From NCBI GenBank assembly GCA_018398765.1, contig JAHBMJ010004287.1:1-61493 (forward strand): a stretch of DNA of 61,493 bases, given 5' to 3'. Position 1 is the stretch's first letter; the number at the start of each line of letters is the position of its first letter. Shown here in pieces: positions 42,353 through 56,400 of this stretch. The notes below the pieces were generated by a model that was not told the origin of the DNA, searched no databases, and was given only the letters and a program-made list of their open reading frames with translations. The DNA is from Chromera velia (taxonomy: Eukaryota; Sar; Chromeraceae). The translations under genes and the position numbers were made by a program.

Positions 42353-45300
42353 AAAGAAGGGAAGAGAAATGAGAAAGAAAAAACAATATTGCCTGTCTGA
42401 CTGTCTGTCGGCAGGACGCCAGAGAGGAAAAAAATATTTTTTTTGCTTGCATTTCAACTGAAAAAACTGGGGGGAAATACGAGAGTCATGTCGACCCTCT
42501 AAGCCTTGTGCAGAAAGACGGACGCCACGGCATTAATGGCGCACTACAAAGAAGTAGAGAGACGCAAGTAGAACCTGAAAGGAAAAGAAGAGATCGTCCC
42601 AACATGTATCGCTTGACTGGTCCAGAACAGAACAGAACGATGGACTGACCCTTCAAACAGTTTATGACAGCAAAACAGTATCTGTGCGCCCTCCGTGCCG
42701 CATTCCGCCGTGCCCCCCACCTTCCCCTCTCTTTGTTCCTCGACTGGAGAGCAGAACCTTCCTTCCGTTTCTGTTTCTGTTCCTTCCTTTCCGTCCTTTC
42801 GGTTGGGCCTCATCCTGACCTGATCCGCGACACAAGCAGATCGAGGCACAGAAGTGAAGCGAAAGAACGAACGAAAGAGCAATGGGGGTCCTCCGGTTGC
42901 TCAGACTGTCGGCGTGAGTGGGTATATGTGCAGTTAGTTGGAGCCGTCGCACGCTTTCCCTTTCGGTCACCCTCTCCGTCCCTGCGTGCCAGGGGCAAAG
43001 AAGAAAAGAAGCAGGCCTGCAGGCATCGGTCGATCCAACGAAATTAAGATTGGGGGGGGTACGGGCTCTTCTCCAACGTTGCGCAAAGGAATGAACGAAC
43101 GAACGAACGAGGGGTGGAAAAGGCGAGGACAGAAGAAGTGTGCGTGCACAGACAGGTGCCCCCTCTCTTTTGTCTTTTGTCTGTAGGTCTTGTTCTTCTG
43201 CTTCTCCTGTCAAGAAACTGACTTGTCTTCGAATGCTTCTTGGTCATTCCCTCTCTCTTCCCCCGTCTGTCCATTTGTGGCTGCATGTTGGCATTCTATC
43301 AATGTAAAGAGAGAGTCCGACTGACTGACAGGAGCGCATGAGGGGGGAAGGGAGAGAGGGATTGTCTTTGAAAGTGCAGTTGGATGACATGAATACCAAA
43401 TATCTGCTCTCCCTTCACTTCTCTCTTCTCTTTCTTTTTCTCTGACCTCGCTGTCTTCCCGCATTCCTTTCTGTATGATGTGTGTGCTGTTTTCCAATGC
43501 ATGCTCCTCTTCTTCCTCCGGCCTGCTTCCTGCTTGCTTGTCTACAATCACGGCGCCTTTGCACCTTCTTTCCTTCCTTCCTTCCTTGTGTGCATGTTAG
43601 GGGGCGGATTGAACGGTCGTGTGCGGATTTTTATTTTGCCCTGCATGGTAAATTCGTGTGACTGGTCTGTGTGGAAAGGGAAAGAGAAAGAGCGTGCGAA
43701 GGGCTTTCTGGGGGGAGGGGGGAGAGTGCGGGCTGCTTTCTCATGTTCTGCGTCTTGTTTTCGGCCCAGTGTTACGAAGAAGATGAGACCGGGGAAAGGA
43801 GGGGGGAGCGAATCGGTCAGGGACTGGAAGAATCTGTTTTTGCTCAACTGCTCCAAGTGAAAAGCGCTCCCCGAATCTCATGTGTCGCTTGTATTTGTCA
43901 ACTGTGACAGGCGGGTTTTCTTTCCTTGCCTCTTCTCTTCTCTTTATTTAACGACAGGGGGTGCGAACTGACACGCCCATGAGAAAGGAGGAGCTTGGTG
44001 AGATGCAGTTGCCTTTTCTTGTCTCTTGGCGTGATCTCCCAAGGCGACTAAGGAAGAAGACTGCTGGATGATAGACAGTCTGACCCCTCAGAAAGCTGGA
44101 GGACGCAGCAAAGGTGGCAAAGTGCTTGCCCGTGAGAGAGGAGTCCGTATCGCGGATGGCCTTTCTCTTTTTCTTCGGGCTCCTTTGGCAGTTGAACTTC
44201 TGGAGGGAGTCTGCCTGTCTTTCGACTTTCTGTTGTGTCCTTCGATTCTTTCCATTCACTCATTGAAATGAGTGCATGGTGGAAGTATCATCAGGGGCAC
44301 ATACCAACAACATACAGGCGTGCACTTGCAGCTCGATTGAAGAAGCCAACTGCATGACTTGTCGATCGATCGATCGAACGGGAGAGCCTAGGGGCAGCGC
44401 AGAGTGGAGCATGCAGACATCGCCGTGACATCAGTCCGTTGCGGATCGATTCGGCGCAATTGGTGGATCAAATCTCGATCATGCAGCGAGATCTAGGTGA
44501 ATTAATTGGATTGAAATTCCCTTGGTGATCATAAGGGGGGGTGCGGAGAAGAGCGTTGACCAAAAAAGGAAGAAAAAGCTTATCTAACAGCTAGTAAAAA
44601 AAATAGTTAGAGGTATTTTGTAAGGTTTGATGTTACAGTACTGTAAACTAAGTTTCTGTCATATTTCTATAGTCGCATTTCTAACTATGTATATCGATCG
44701 ATTTCTTAAGTTTTTGTTATATGATTATATACCCTACAAATTAAACCTTGTACAAAACTGGGTAACCCGGGTTAAATTCCTGAGGGATTTAATAGAATTT
44801 GCCCTTGGAATTTAGTGGAATTTGATGGATTTTAGTGGAATTTACCGTGGAATCTGTTCATGTAGATTCTACTAAATTCTGCAAATTTTAAATTTGGAGG
44901 CTTATTTCTCGCTAGATTTTTCGCTATCTAGAAAGAGTTAGGAACTCAAATTAATACTACGTGCTTATGATGATGATGATGATTGAAGGTTAAATCCTAG
45001 ATTCAGCGACGCCAAATCCCAAGTCACTAACGTTCAAGGCTTTGAGGATCTAGTTGGGGACAACCCAGAGCACACATTCATGGGGAGGGGGGGTAGAGGA
45101 GGCCTGCATGCCAATCGAAACGATTCTACTTAACTTGCCTGATCGTTATCATCATCATACGCCATCGTTGTCTGCCTAGACTAGTGGCCTAGCTTTCGAG
45201 GCTTCCAACGTTCGGCAAGAGACAAGCTCGGCAGCCCTCCTCTAGAGGAGGAAGCACACGCAAAAACACGACAAATGACCCCCAGCGGCTCAAAAGGGGC

Positions 45301-46178
45301 TTGTATTGAACTATGAGAAAAGGTTGGTTTTAAATGTTGATCTGTACGATTAAAAGGTCTACGGGGGGAGCCAAGCCACCCACCTTTTTCTATCTGATCT
45401 CTCTCCTTTTCTCTTTTTCTTTATTGTCTTTGCTTTTCCCCGACTGATGTTCAAATACTGGGAAACTCACGCCATCACAGCCGTCCTGAAGTGCTCCATG
45501 GCGGGTGCATACGTGTGACTTACCGTCCTAACCCAGGTGGAAAACCCCCATCGAGTCATGCCCCCAGATTTTCACCGTCTCCTGTGATTTTTTTCTTCTA
45601 CACAACACCGCCTTTTCAAAAACTGGCTGCGGCTGTGAGCGCGGCTTGTCTGGTCGGCATTGAAGGAAGGGGGAAACCTGGAAGGCTGGCATCTACCCCC
45701 AGGCGTGCGAAGTCACAGGCACCGCCGTGTTTGCCATGGTTCTGGATCTGAGTGGAATAGAGAGCCCAGCTCGCAGGCGTCTCCTCAGTTGGTTGAAGTT
45801 CCAAGGTCGTTATAGGTGTTTTACTTCCTGTGCTTGCTCTGTGGTTATCTTTTTGGAGCACCACTGCTTGTTCTGGAGTGAGGGGACACCTGGCGACTCT
45901 GGGGGCCTCAACTGCATCAAGAGACTGGGGGAACAAGAAGTTCACAAAGCCGTCTCCGACTGTTACAGAAGAAGCTCATAGTGTTGGGAGCTAGTAGCCT
46001 TCTGCGGCCATGTGGGGCTGCCTGTTTGTTTATCTACTCTCTCCGTACTCACGCCAAAGCCTGAAAACGATCGATCGACTCGCCTGATCGATATAATGAG
46101 ATGTATAAGCTTTATGAGCCCCGCCCTGCTACCTCTGGCGACAGATAGACATAGCGGGGAGGCTCTAGGGCGGAACAT

Positions 46179-46222
46179 ATCAATCAATCAATCAATCACT
46201 CACTCACTCACTCACTCAATCA
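46179..46222. repeat. (CAAT)n(CACT)n tetranucleotide run
   Basis: Perfect CAAT units pass into CACT units and back, resembling the (GAAT)n(GAGT)n array at 1861-2175 in reverse complement logic. Confidence 0.85.
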
Positions 46223-47579
46223 ATCTATAAGTTTTGCTAGAAATTTTGTACAAGTTTACAGACTAAATTGCAGTAGGTTTTGCAATTATATAGAATGTAC
46301 ACTAGTAGAATGTACCTAGGAATGTACACCAGTTCTGACATTATATATTACACACTATATACATATATGCATTGTGACATACTAACTTGCTGCCTGATGA
46401 TTATACATATTTTTTCAAGGATTTTCTAAAAGATATGTTTTTAGGGATGTGATAAGGACATCTTTACTCTCCACTGATCGAGTCTCCAGGCACCCCACTG
46501 CTCAAAAAAGTGCTGCATACAATCTGTTGGTCGTCATTGTACCCTTTTGTTTCATCCTTTTCAAATCTTACGCTGCAAACTGGGCTCCAAATCCACAATT
46601 GATTTTATGAAGGTTTTTCTGTTTTCAATTGTTTCAAGCAACTTTCCGAATTCAATCTTCATTTGTCTCTGTCCCCAGATCTTTCCCCCTTGGTCGATTA
46701 GCTGGGGAAACGGTCGCATACCCGATTACCGCCTTCCGAATCAAAGCCACGCTGTTGAGTGACATGCTTTCGATACAACAAATAACTTGAATGCAAGACC
46801 TGATCTTTCTTCAGGGGAAAGAGTAAACGAGCAACGACTCCTCCCACTCCCTCTCCACCCTCTGTGTAGGGTGAAAACTCCACGCTTGATGTGTTCCTCC
46901 TCTTGATATATGAGACGGGTTCCCTGCTTCCTCACCCATGTATTTAAAACAGAAGGCCCAGCCCGAAAGGCAAAGGGCCAGAAAACCATGCATGCAGCGA
47001 GACACACATGCACACGACGGAGAGGGAGAGAGATCTTCTTCGGTCCCTATCGTTTGGACCCTCTGGCCGAATGGGGAGCGATCACCTCTGTGAGGTTTCA
47101 ACACCCCTGCTTCATATGCATGCATGCAGCCAAAAAAAGAGTTTTCATACGCATGACACTTCGACGGATCGACCCTCACCCACTCTGAAGGAACAAATGC
47201 ACCCCCCTTCACTCACGACACCGAGGGCCAACCAGTCAAGGCACAGATGAATGGCGGGAAAAAAGAGATAGGAGAAAGAAAGGACACATTTACACACGCA
47301 CGCACAAGACAGTCACGAAAATGGACGCACCGCCTACGCGAGCATTGTCCAACACTTCACTTCGACAGACAGGCAAGCGTGTACATGCATAAGAAGCAGC
47401 CAAACAGACAGAAGCAAACAAACTCATGCACACGGATGGATGTTCAGGCAGGAAGGACGATTTTACACTCGGTCAGGTCGGGTCAGTCAATTCAAAGAGG
47501 AATGAATGCAGCATTCACAAATTCATCCATTCATTGTGTTCATAGGCATCCGCGTCGAAAAAGTCGCACTCACATGCAG

Positions 47580-47682
47580 CTATCCATCCATCCGTCCATC
47601 CATGCATACATCCATGCATCCATCCATCCATCTATCCATCTGCCCCCCAGCCCTCAATCAATCAATCAATCAATCAATCACA
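47580..47682. repeat. (CCAT)n and (CAAT)n tetranucleotide runs
   Basis: Degenerate CCAT units followed by perfect CAAT units. Frames giving SIHPSIH or QSINQSIN peptides are artefacts of it. Confidence 0.85.
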
Positions 47683-48823
47683 CTGCCGAATCTGACGGAC
47701 GGGCAGAGCAGCAGCAAGCCCACGTCATCTTTCGTTCGTTTTCCTGTTACTTGATGTGGCCGTTTTGTTCACTTGATAGGTCATGCATCGATACGTTGGA
47801 AGGCCAACAGAGAAAGAGAGACGGAGGAGAAGCAAAAGAACGTTTATAAACAATGCTTTCTTTACAACTTGATTGATTTGCAGTTTGGGTCTCTATCCAC
47901 ATCGGTACGACGCGAGGACCCGGACGAAAAAATCGGCTCCCTCTCTCTTTCTTCGGATCCAAGTGGGGGGACAGACAGGGAGGATTTCTTTCGAACCTCG
48001 AAGGAACCAACGAAGCTCGGCAAACACCTTCGATAGTTTCGGTTCCTTCGATCGTGGTTCCCTTCCCCCCCCCCCTTTCTTTTAGTCTTCTCTATGTCTG
48101 CCAGGTCTGTCAATTTGCATGAAAAGACCAGAAAGGGAAGGGGAGGAGTGAGAGGAATGCAGACAAAAGAACTTCTTGTCCCACCCGTTTTTCTGTCTCT
48201 CCCTCCCTCTCCCATCAGGCAGGCACTGCTCTTTTTTCCTTCTGAACAGATCCCCATGCCGATCTGGACCCTCTAGAATTCCTGGCATTTCAAATGTACA
48301 AACAAATACGCTGATACGCAAAAACAGACACACAAAAGATCACAAGGATCGGCTGGCTCTCTGCACATGCACTCAGTCGCTGCCTTCCTTCTATCTGGTC
48401 GGCAGATCTATGATGGAACCATTCGGAAAGGGTTCCAGACAGACAAAGAACAACACAGATTCTTCATCTGAAAATCATCAACATGCACTCCCTGACTAAC
48501 TAACTGACTGACTAACTGTCTGACTGGAGTGGAGGATACGCGGCAGAGGCGAGCACGCAGGAACCACAGCGACAATCTCCTTGTATCCTCCCCGTGCACT
48601 GGCGCTACATTGACCCCTTTTCTTTGGGCTCATTCGTGCACTGCAGCTGTTTGACCGAAGTTTGCGGAGTGTTCAGGCAAGAGAGAAACGAAGGGTGGTC
48701 TAAGAGCCTATAGAGAACACCGAGAAACACGGGAGGAAAGACGGGTTCGAACGACCCTCCGTGTCTCCCTTTCTGTGGGTGGTGCGTGTCTGTGTGCCTT
48801 AATTCGTGCGTGCTTGCGCGCGC

Positions 48824-48866
48824 GTGTGTGAGTGTGTGTAAGTAAGTGTGTGTGTGTGTGTGTGTG
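48824..48866. repeat. (TG)n microsatellite
   Basis: GT dinucleotides interrupted by gtaagtaagt. Confidence 0.85.
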
Positions 48867-51800
48867 CCTCTCTGAGATCCATCCCTGCCCATCAAAGTTC
48901 CTTCCAACAAGAAAGAAGGAAAGGGAAGGGAGTGGAGTGGATGGATGCTTAATTGTGTTCTCATTCTTTTTTCTTTTTGTCCCCTTCAAGTCTCTCTCTC
49001 TTCCTGCGCGCCTGCACAACGCCCACTTGGCTTTTTTCCAAGTCCACAAGACTCTTTCCTTTCACGTTTCTTCCTCCTTCCGTTTCTTTCTCTCTCGAGT
49101 CCATCAACATTTGAATGAGACATGTCGACATCCACCTTCGTGGCCCGGTTTCTCTCTACGCAACCCCTCCGCCTTCCATCATTGCTCCGTACCCGTCATT
49201 CTGAAAACTACCTATGAACGAACTGAACGAGAACGACGATAAGCGGAGACAGCAGATGAAAGGCAGAGAGGACAGAGGCGTGAGAGAAAAGAGGGAAGAA
49301 AGCGATGGTCGAACTAAGTCTTCACTTTGTGCCGTTGCGTGTTTTATCGAGGATTCATTTTATGTGTGAGAGAGTAAGGCACCAAAAAACGAGAAAGAGG
49401 CATAGAAGCAACGAAAGGATGAAGAGCTCGGGAACCCAGGCCGATCAGAAGAAGAGAGAATGAATCATGCATCTCACAGATTGCAACACAAAAGCAGAAA
49501 AACGAGAGGAAACAGAGAGAAAAAACGCCGAAAGAAAACGAGAGGAACCCCCCCCCCGCTTTTTGCCCCCCTCAGTCCGCGTACACAGGCAGACGCGGGA
49601 AACAAAGCAAAGCGATGGGAAGGATGCTCCTTCCGCAGTCTCGATATGCTGACAGCGTTCTTCTCTTTTACCCTTTTTCACTCTCTGTGCGCGCACAAGT
49701 GAGAGAAAGAGAAGAGGGCGCAAAAAACCGGAGTCTGACGGTAAGGAAGCTCCATCCAGAAAGTGAAAGGGAAGGCATTTCAAGTGCATCTGTCAGGAGG
49801 CAAGCAGCAGCAGGGGAGACTATTTACAATGCTGCTCAGATGCCTGCCGAATTCCCTCCACTCTCCTTCTGAGACCTTCATTCCGTCTCCGTGTGCCCTC
49901 CTCGGATCCATCTGCTCTTTTTCTTCTTCTCAGTCTTTCTTACGAGACCATTCTCCCAGCCGGTTGCGCGACTGCGAAAGAGAACGTCCCGCCCGACCCT
50001 CCGGTCCCCCACCGGGAGGGAAGGCACTCACCTTTCTCCTCTAATTGCATGACGTCTCCTCCCCCTCCGGTCCCTCTGTGTGTGCATTGCTCCATTGATT
50101 CCCTCTCAATCCGTGTCCACAGGAACCCGTCGTTCCGCACCGACGGGAAGACAGGCAGGGGGAACGCACAAGAGGAGATGCAACATTGAAGGGGGAGGTT
50201 TCGTCCTAAGGGGTGACTGGTAAACAGATTACATAATAGAAAGGGAAAGGGACGGGGCCGTCTGTGCACGCCGACACAGGACAACCCACCAGTCACAGGC
50301 ATGAGAAATTTCACATGAAAACAGCACAAGCATCGGGAGATGATGCTATCGGAAGGAACACCATGCACATGCAAACCCCCCCGTGGTTACCCGAAATTGC
50401 AAAAGACCAAACCAAGTGCACAGGCAACAGAGGAGACGCACAGCACAAAAAAAAGAACAACGGCTGGCGAATCTGAAAAGAAAAGGAAAAAAAAAAAAAA
50501 ACGGGTGCACGGTCAGTCGAAGGGATTTCACAGGGGGGCGAGAAAGGCCGAGCGAGAGAAAGCCAGAAAGAGAAGTGAGGAAGGACAAGACGATCGGATC
50601 CAAAAAACAAACAAGCACATGCACATCCGATCATCTGTCATGCGAAAGGATTTCCACCCTCCCTCTATCTCACCCTCTTCTTCTTTCTCCGTGCGCTCTT
50701 TTTTCTCTGCGCTGAGAAAAAAAACAAAAAAGGAAAAAGAAAAGGCTCAGCTGTGGAGGAACATTTACATCATGAGCATGGAATTGTTTTACGCGAACGC
50801 GACGCCATAGAGATAGGAACGCTATGTCCGGACGCCGCGCCCGTAGAAAAGGTTGCTCCCTGGGCCTGTGCAAGGAGACTTGGCAAGGGAAAAACGCGAG
50901 TTTTCATGACAGGCCGGTCTAAAATAGGCCCTCCATTGCTCGTTGACTGCTAGTGCTAACTATATGACGCGTGTCGAGCGGAGTAACCTCCCACCTCCGC
51001 GGGGCCACCTGTACATGCGGACAAAAAAGAAAGGGCGTGGAGCTGACGACAAAGCGACATGCAAGCCTCGTCGGGAAAAGACCAGACAACAAAACAAAAT
51101 CAGAAACGAGACTCTGTCTGAACTAAAAAAAGAAAAAAGAGAGAAACAAAACCAGGAAGACCAAGAGAAAGAAAGAGTGACGAGAAGAAAGAGAACAGAC
51201 AGGCAGAGAGTTACAGAAGAGAGTCGAAAGAGAGTAGAGCCTCCACCTCCTCCCTCTCGGCCAACACTTTGTGACCATCCAGGAAGGAAAAGGAAGAGCG
51301 ACAAAAACTCTTTTCTCTCACAACTTTTTTGCTGTCTCACAACCTGCGGAATTGTACGTGGTTGAGCATCTCTCTGCCTTCAACTGTCCTTGACCGTTTG
51401 GCCTGACGATTTTCTTTTCGCGCCTTTCTGTCTCTCGGTCTGTCTGCCTGTCTAAATGTCCCGCTGGCTGTCTCTCAATTGATCGAATCGATCTGTCTCC
51501 GTCTCCGTCTGACAGTCTCTTCAGAGTCCTTCATTGCCGCCAGCCCCACAAAAAAAGTCCATCTGCATGCAGGAAGGCTCCCCGGGGTCAGCGGCCTCAG
51601 GGGCTCCTCCATCACCCCGCCGTGGAAGCTTGCCTGCCTATCTGGCTTCCTTCCTTCCTTCTGGACTGCACCGCACCACGACCAAAAGCAAACGCGTGCG
51701 CGCAGTTGGGTGGGTGCAAGGCTCGGTCCTCCTCTGCATTCCTTCCTGGGTGAGGAGTCCCTTCTTGCCATGTCATGCAAAACCACAAACAATCTAGACG

Positions 51801-53041
51801 GGTGGGTAAACGAAGGGAGAGAGAAGGCAGTGATCCGGCCTCGATTTGGGGAGGGAGAGGAAAAAGAAAAGGAAACCGGGCATGCAGTGGATCACTCCTC
51901 ATACATACATGCATAGATACATACATACATACAGTCTTCACATGCATTGACTCATTCATCTACACTCGTTCTTTCATTTGCTTCCTTACCATCCTGACAG
52001 AGCATGCATTCCTCCACTCTTTCCCTTCTGTAGCAACTCCCCTTCGTGAAGACGTCTCATCAAACAAACAGGAGAGGGAGGGAAAGAGGGAAGAGGGAAG
52101 AACGACACCAAAGGAAGATGGATGGACGGATCGTTACTTTCCCATTGCGTTGATTGAACAGACAGGCCTGCCTCTGCTGCATTTATTTCTCTTTGCCTTT
52201 CTCTCATTCAATCATGGATCTGCATTCATTCTCTACCATTCTTCTGAAAAGACTTGTTGAATTGAATGTCACCCGTTGGACAAGTTCAACATTCGCTTAC
52301 CTCCATGCAAACCAGAGGCTTTCTGCCCGCCCGGGTGCCGAAGAACAAGAAGAAGAATAAAGAGAGACTCTAGATCGAAGACAAAACAAGAACATGGCCA
52401 AAGAGTCTCGAACAGAGAACCGCCTTGCTTTCCTCAGCCCCAACAGAGACCGAAGCAGCCTCGTCAGTACCAGAGCACAACTCGGAAAACCCGGACGGAG
52501 GTCAAAGAAGAAGAAGAAAAGAAGGGAGGGGAGAGAGAGGAAAGGAGAAAGAAAACTCGAACGCACGAAATGCCAACAACACATTAAATTCATGAAGGAA
52601 GACCCTCAGCAGCGCAATGCAAAAACAGGACAGAAGCAATGAAGAAGAGAAGAGAAGAGGAAATGAGTGAATATGCTGCGCTCTGTGCATCGACAGAAAC
52701 AAACTGAACACGCAAACGGATGCAGGCATGGCGACTCGCTTCGCATGAGCAGGGAGAAGAAGGAAGCAGTCGTCGCTCGGTCAGTCGGTTTGCATACACG
52801 CTTTGAAGATTGCAACCGACTTGCCCCACCGTTAAAAAAAACCTAAGAACCCTTCTTGTGTCATCAAATAAGCACGTAAAAGTAGTCGTGACTTTTCTCC
52901 CCCCTCCACCTACGCACGGCAGAGCGCCTTTCCGCTTCACCCACGTAAAGTGTGCAGCTGCCTTTTTGCTTGTCAAAGAAAAGGACTCAAGAGATCAAGC
53001 CAGCATAAAAGGAGACGGGGCGTTAGAAGGGATGAGACAAG

Positions 53042-53058
53042 AAAGAGAGAGAGAGAGC

Positions 53059-53094
<36 letters not shown>
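53042..53094. repeat. (GA)n microsatellite
   Basis: GA dinucleotides just downstream of the minus-strand gene's stop, probably in its 3' UTR. Confidence 0.9.
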
Positions 53095-53098
<4 letters not shown>

Positions 53099-53406
53099 AA
53101 ACATAGAAACATTGAGGCGAAATTTCGAAAGACCCCTGCCCGTTCCTTCACAGTGAAGCATTCCATGGAACAGGCAGCTGCCTTTTCTTGCTCTTCGGCT
53201 CTCCAACAGGCAAGAAAGAGGAGAGACCAGGGGAGGGAGAAGAAGCAGGTACACAGAAAAGGAAGAGAAAGGCAGACCGAAACGAGACAACAGGAGGAAA
53301 AACCGAAAAAACCTTTGACCCCTATTTCACAACGCCTGAGGAAACAACAGCCATGCAGTCACACACATGCATCCATCTGTCTTCATTGTACCTCGATTGC
53401 CTTTGT

Positions 53407-56400
53407 TCAATGCTTCTTCTTCCCCCCCTTGTCCTTTCCCGTCTTTTCCTTCATGAACATCACATCACCCAGCGTCGAGGCCGGGGGCTTGCCTGCGTCC
53501 CTCTGCCTCTCCCGCTCCCTCTGCCGAGCGATTTCCCCCCTTTCCCTCTCCTTCTCTCTCTCACGGCGGGAACGCTCCTCCTCCTCAGCAGCCCTCCTCC
53601 TCCTCCTCTCAGCCTCCCTTTCCCTTTCCTTCTTTCTCGCTGCCGCGCGATTCATCTCGGCGTGTTCTCTTTCCCTTTCTTTCTGCTTCTCCCTCTCCTT
53701 CTCCCTCTCTCTCTCCCTCTCCCACACGATGGCCTCCCCCGATGCGACAACGGAAGACGCACTGCCACCCCCTTTGCGTTCACGATCTTTGAATGCAGCA
53801 CTGACGGCACTTCTGAATGCCTGATCCACCGGATGATAGGCGGCTGAGCGGCGGGAGGGATCATTCCGCCCAGCCCCAGACTCTCCCCGCAGACTTCTCT
53901 CAGCATCTGCATCATCGGACGCAGCAGACGCAGCGGCACTCCTCACGTCTGCTCCTCGACCCTTCATGTCAGTCCTCCTCTCCCTCTCCGTTTCCCTCTC
54001 CCTCTCCACACGGTTGACTGAAAGAGAGGCACTAGAGAAACTCACGCTTTCACCTTCCCTCCCCTTCTTCCTGTGACTTCCCCTCTGCCCCCCCCGCTTG
54101 TCAATGACCAGACGGCGTCTCCCCTCATCTGAAGAATCAGAGTCGTCGAAGGTCAAAGAAGGGTCCTCCTGGTCCCCCCCTTCTCCCTCCTCAGTGAGGG
54201 GCCTTGCAGAGACCGCCCCCCCAAGAGGCCGGTTCTGCTGGCGATGGGGGGCATCTTTGGTGTCGCTTTCCTTTTCCCCCTTCTTGTCCTTCAACTGCTT
54301 CGAACCAGACTCTCTGGAAACCCCCTTCTCCTTCTCTCCCGCCGTTGCTGCCTTCCGAGTGTCACCTCGGTCAGGAGGGCAGTACGCCTCCGCGACAGTG
54401 GGGAAGTTTGTGAGGTCGAAGAAATCCTCCTTTGAAGACTCTTCGTCGTCTGAATATTCAGAAATCCTGCCCCCATGTTCGCTGACGGTGTCTGGAGAGG
54501 CTCTGTGGTCCCTCCGACCCCGGAAATCGAAATCCCCTCTCATTCGGGCGTCACGTTCGCTCGAACGTTCCCCCCCACTGCTGTATCCCTGTCTTTGGAA
54601 AGAGTGGTGAGGGGTTCGGTGAGGCTGGAAGGGGCGATCACGAGTGAAGTCTCTCCTGCCGTCTCTGAAGCCTCCCTGAACATGGGGGGGCATTCCTCTT
54701 GCGCGATGGTCTCGGAAAGGAACAAAAGGAACGCCGGGGCCGCTGTGAAACGGGGGCCCGGCCCTTCGAGTGTTCATTTCGTGCGCGTGGGGGAAGCGAG
54801 GCGGAGACACTGGAAGACGGCGGGGATCAAAACGGTCACGGTGGTGGGGGGGGGGGAATCTGTCGGCGTGCGGACGGAAGCGATCGAAGAACTGCGTGGG
54901 GTGCTTCAGGCGGGTCGGGTGGAAGTGCGGGGGACGGTCCATCTGCCCCCTGTGTCCGGGTCCCGCCGGCGCTCTGGGGTCACGCGGGTGTCCTCCTCCG
55001 TCCCCCCACTGGAGAGGACGGGGAGGGCCCTGGGAGGGCGGGCTCCGGAATCGGTCCTCGGGGGGAAAGCGATCGTCTCGGGGAAAGGGCCCCGGCCGTT
55101 CCGTATGGAAGGGGGGGCGTGCATCGGGGGGAGGACCGGCTGGTGGGGGGGGACGTTGAAGAGAGGGAAGGGGTTGGCGAGTTGGTTGCTTGGGCACTGT
55201 GTGACTGCTGCTCGCCCGCGATGCCGGTCGGGGGATGATCCTGGGTTGGGATGAGTGCTCAGATCCAGATCGGTGAGGGGACACGCGGTTGCTGCTGTTT
55301 CTGTCCTCACCTCCTGTCTCGTTGTGGTGACTCGACTCCACATCATCCTCCTGCATCTCTTGCCAGTGACGATCCATATCTGCCTCCATGCTGATGTCAG
55401 CAGAGGCAGAAACAGAAGTAGGAACAGGCAGAGGCACAGGGACGGAACGTCTCCCCTCCCCCCTCTCTCTCCCCTCCTGTTCCGACGCGGTCTGGGGGTC
55501 ACGAAGAGGGTGCACCCCGTGCTCAGAGGTGGGCGGGCTTGCAGGGATAGTGGAAGGCATTGGAAGCGTCTGCCTGTTGACCGCTGCCGACTCGTTTCGG
55601 CTGGAGCCGTCCCCTGCTCCTGCGGACAGTCTCGGGGGAGAACGGAAAGACTTGAGGCCTCCATCGCCCTGCGTGGAGGGCCTGTTCCTGCTTCCCCTCA
55701 CAGGCTCGTTGTCAGGAGGTCGTGAGGCAAGAGCTACCAGACAGGGCTGTTCGGGCTGGGGCTTCTGACGTTCCTCGTTCGAGGAGGAGTGCGGTGCATC
55801 AGCAGGGGGAGCAGCAGAAACTGCAGAGGAAGAGGGGGGAGCTTCCTGGGCCACTTGTGGAAACTGCGGCCGTGTGTCGACCCTCCCGTCGTGACCCTGG
55901 GGCTCTCCCTGTGGGTTTGCAGATGAAGTCTGGGTTTGGCTTTGGCTGATGCCGGGGCCTGCCGAGGCAACGGGAGACATACGCATCGCGCCGGGGTCCA
56001 TCCAGGCCCCCGGGAAGGGGGGAACACCGAAAGGGGGACACATGTTGAAGGGGGGCCCCGGCATTCCTCTCCCAGCAGCAGCCATCGACATGGCGGCATG
56101 ATGCCATGCTGCTGCTGCCTGCAGGGGATTCTGGTTGAAGGGGAACAGGCCCATCCCCGCATGGGCCCCAGCCATTTGGATCTGGGCAAGAAGGTACTGC
56201 TTCTGCACTTCGGTCAGCTGGTGGGGGTCGTTAAGAGCTTCAGGAGGGAACGGGAGGTGTGGGGGCATAGCAGCGTGAGGAAAGGGGAAAGGGAAGGGCG
56301 CAGAGGGGAAAGCGCCGGGGGCAAAGGGTCCCAACTGTGCGTGCATTGGAGGTCGGACAGCTGCAGGAAGCTGCGGTTCTCCCTCTGCATTCCCCTTCTG

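Larger units (their letters stand above)
41010..53406. other. 12.4-kb spacer between convergent genes; only candidate exons
   Basis: No gene could be supported. Exon-like pieces on the plus strand are 41712-41776 (good acceptor; open frame WEQRRNRKIAGAYIERNEK; donor ag/gtgaac), 43786-43904 (frame CYEEDETGERRGERIGQG after ggcccag) and 44044-44271 (frame KEEDCWMIDSLTPQKAGG ending at TGA), but they could not be joined into one phase-consistent model. On the minus strand, 45616-45960 is open without an ATG and unrecognised. The rest is simple repeat, AT-rich DNA (44560-45000, 46220-46480) and presumably the 3' UTRs of both flanking genes. Confidence 0.4.

Noticed and set aside
45616-45960. Minus-strand open frame of about 115 codons
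   Set aside because: No ATG start, no motif and no flanking exon; could be a decayed element but nothing supports a call.
47247-47849. 200-codon frame rich in SIHPSIH and QSINQ
   Set aside because: Generated by CCAT and CAAT tetranucleotide repeats.
48700-48790. tRNA-like B-box word ggttcgaac
   Set aside because: No matching A box and no acceptor-stem pairing around it.
50943-51365. Lys/Arg/Glu-rich plus-strand frame of 140 codons
   Set aside because: Lies in purine-rich sequence without a convincing ATG or splice context; composition explained by base bias.
54475-55254. Long plus-strand open frames opposite the giant minus-strand gene
   Set aside because: They are shadows of a GC-rich, Pro/Arg-rich coding region; composition is Gly/Arg repeats with no domain, and the minus frame has consistent exon joins.
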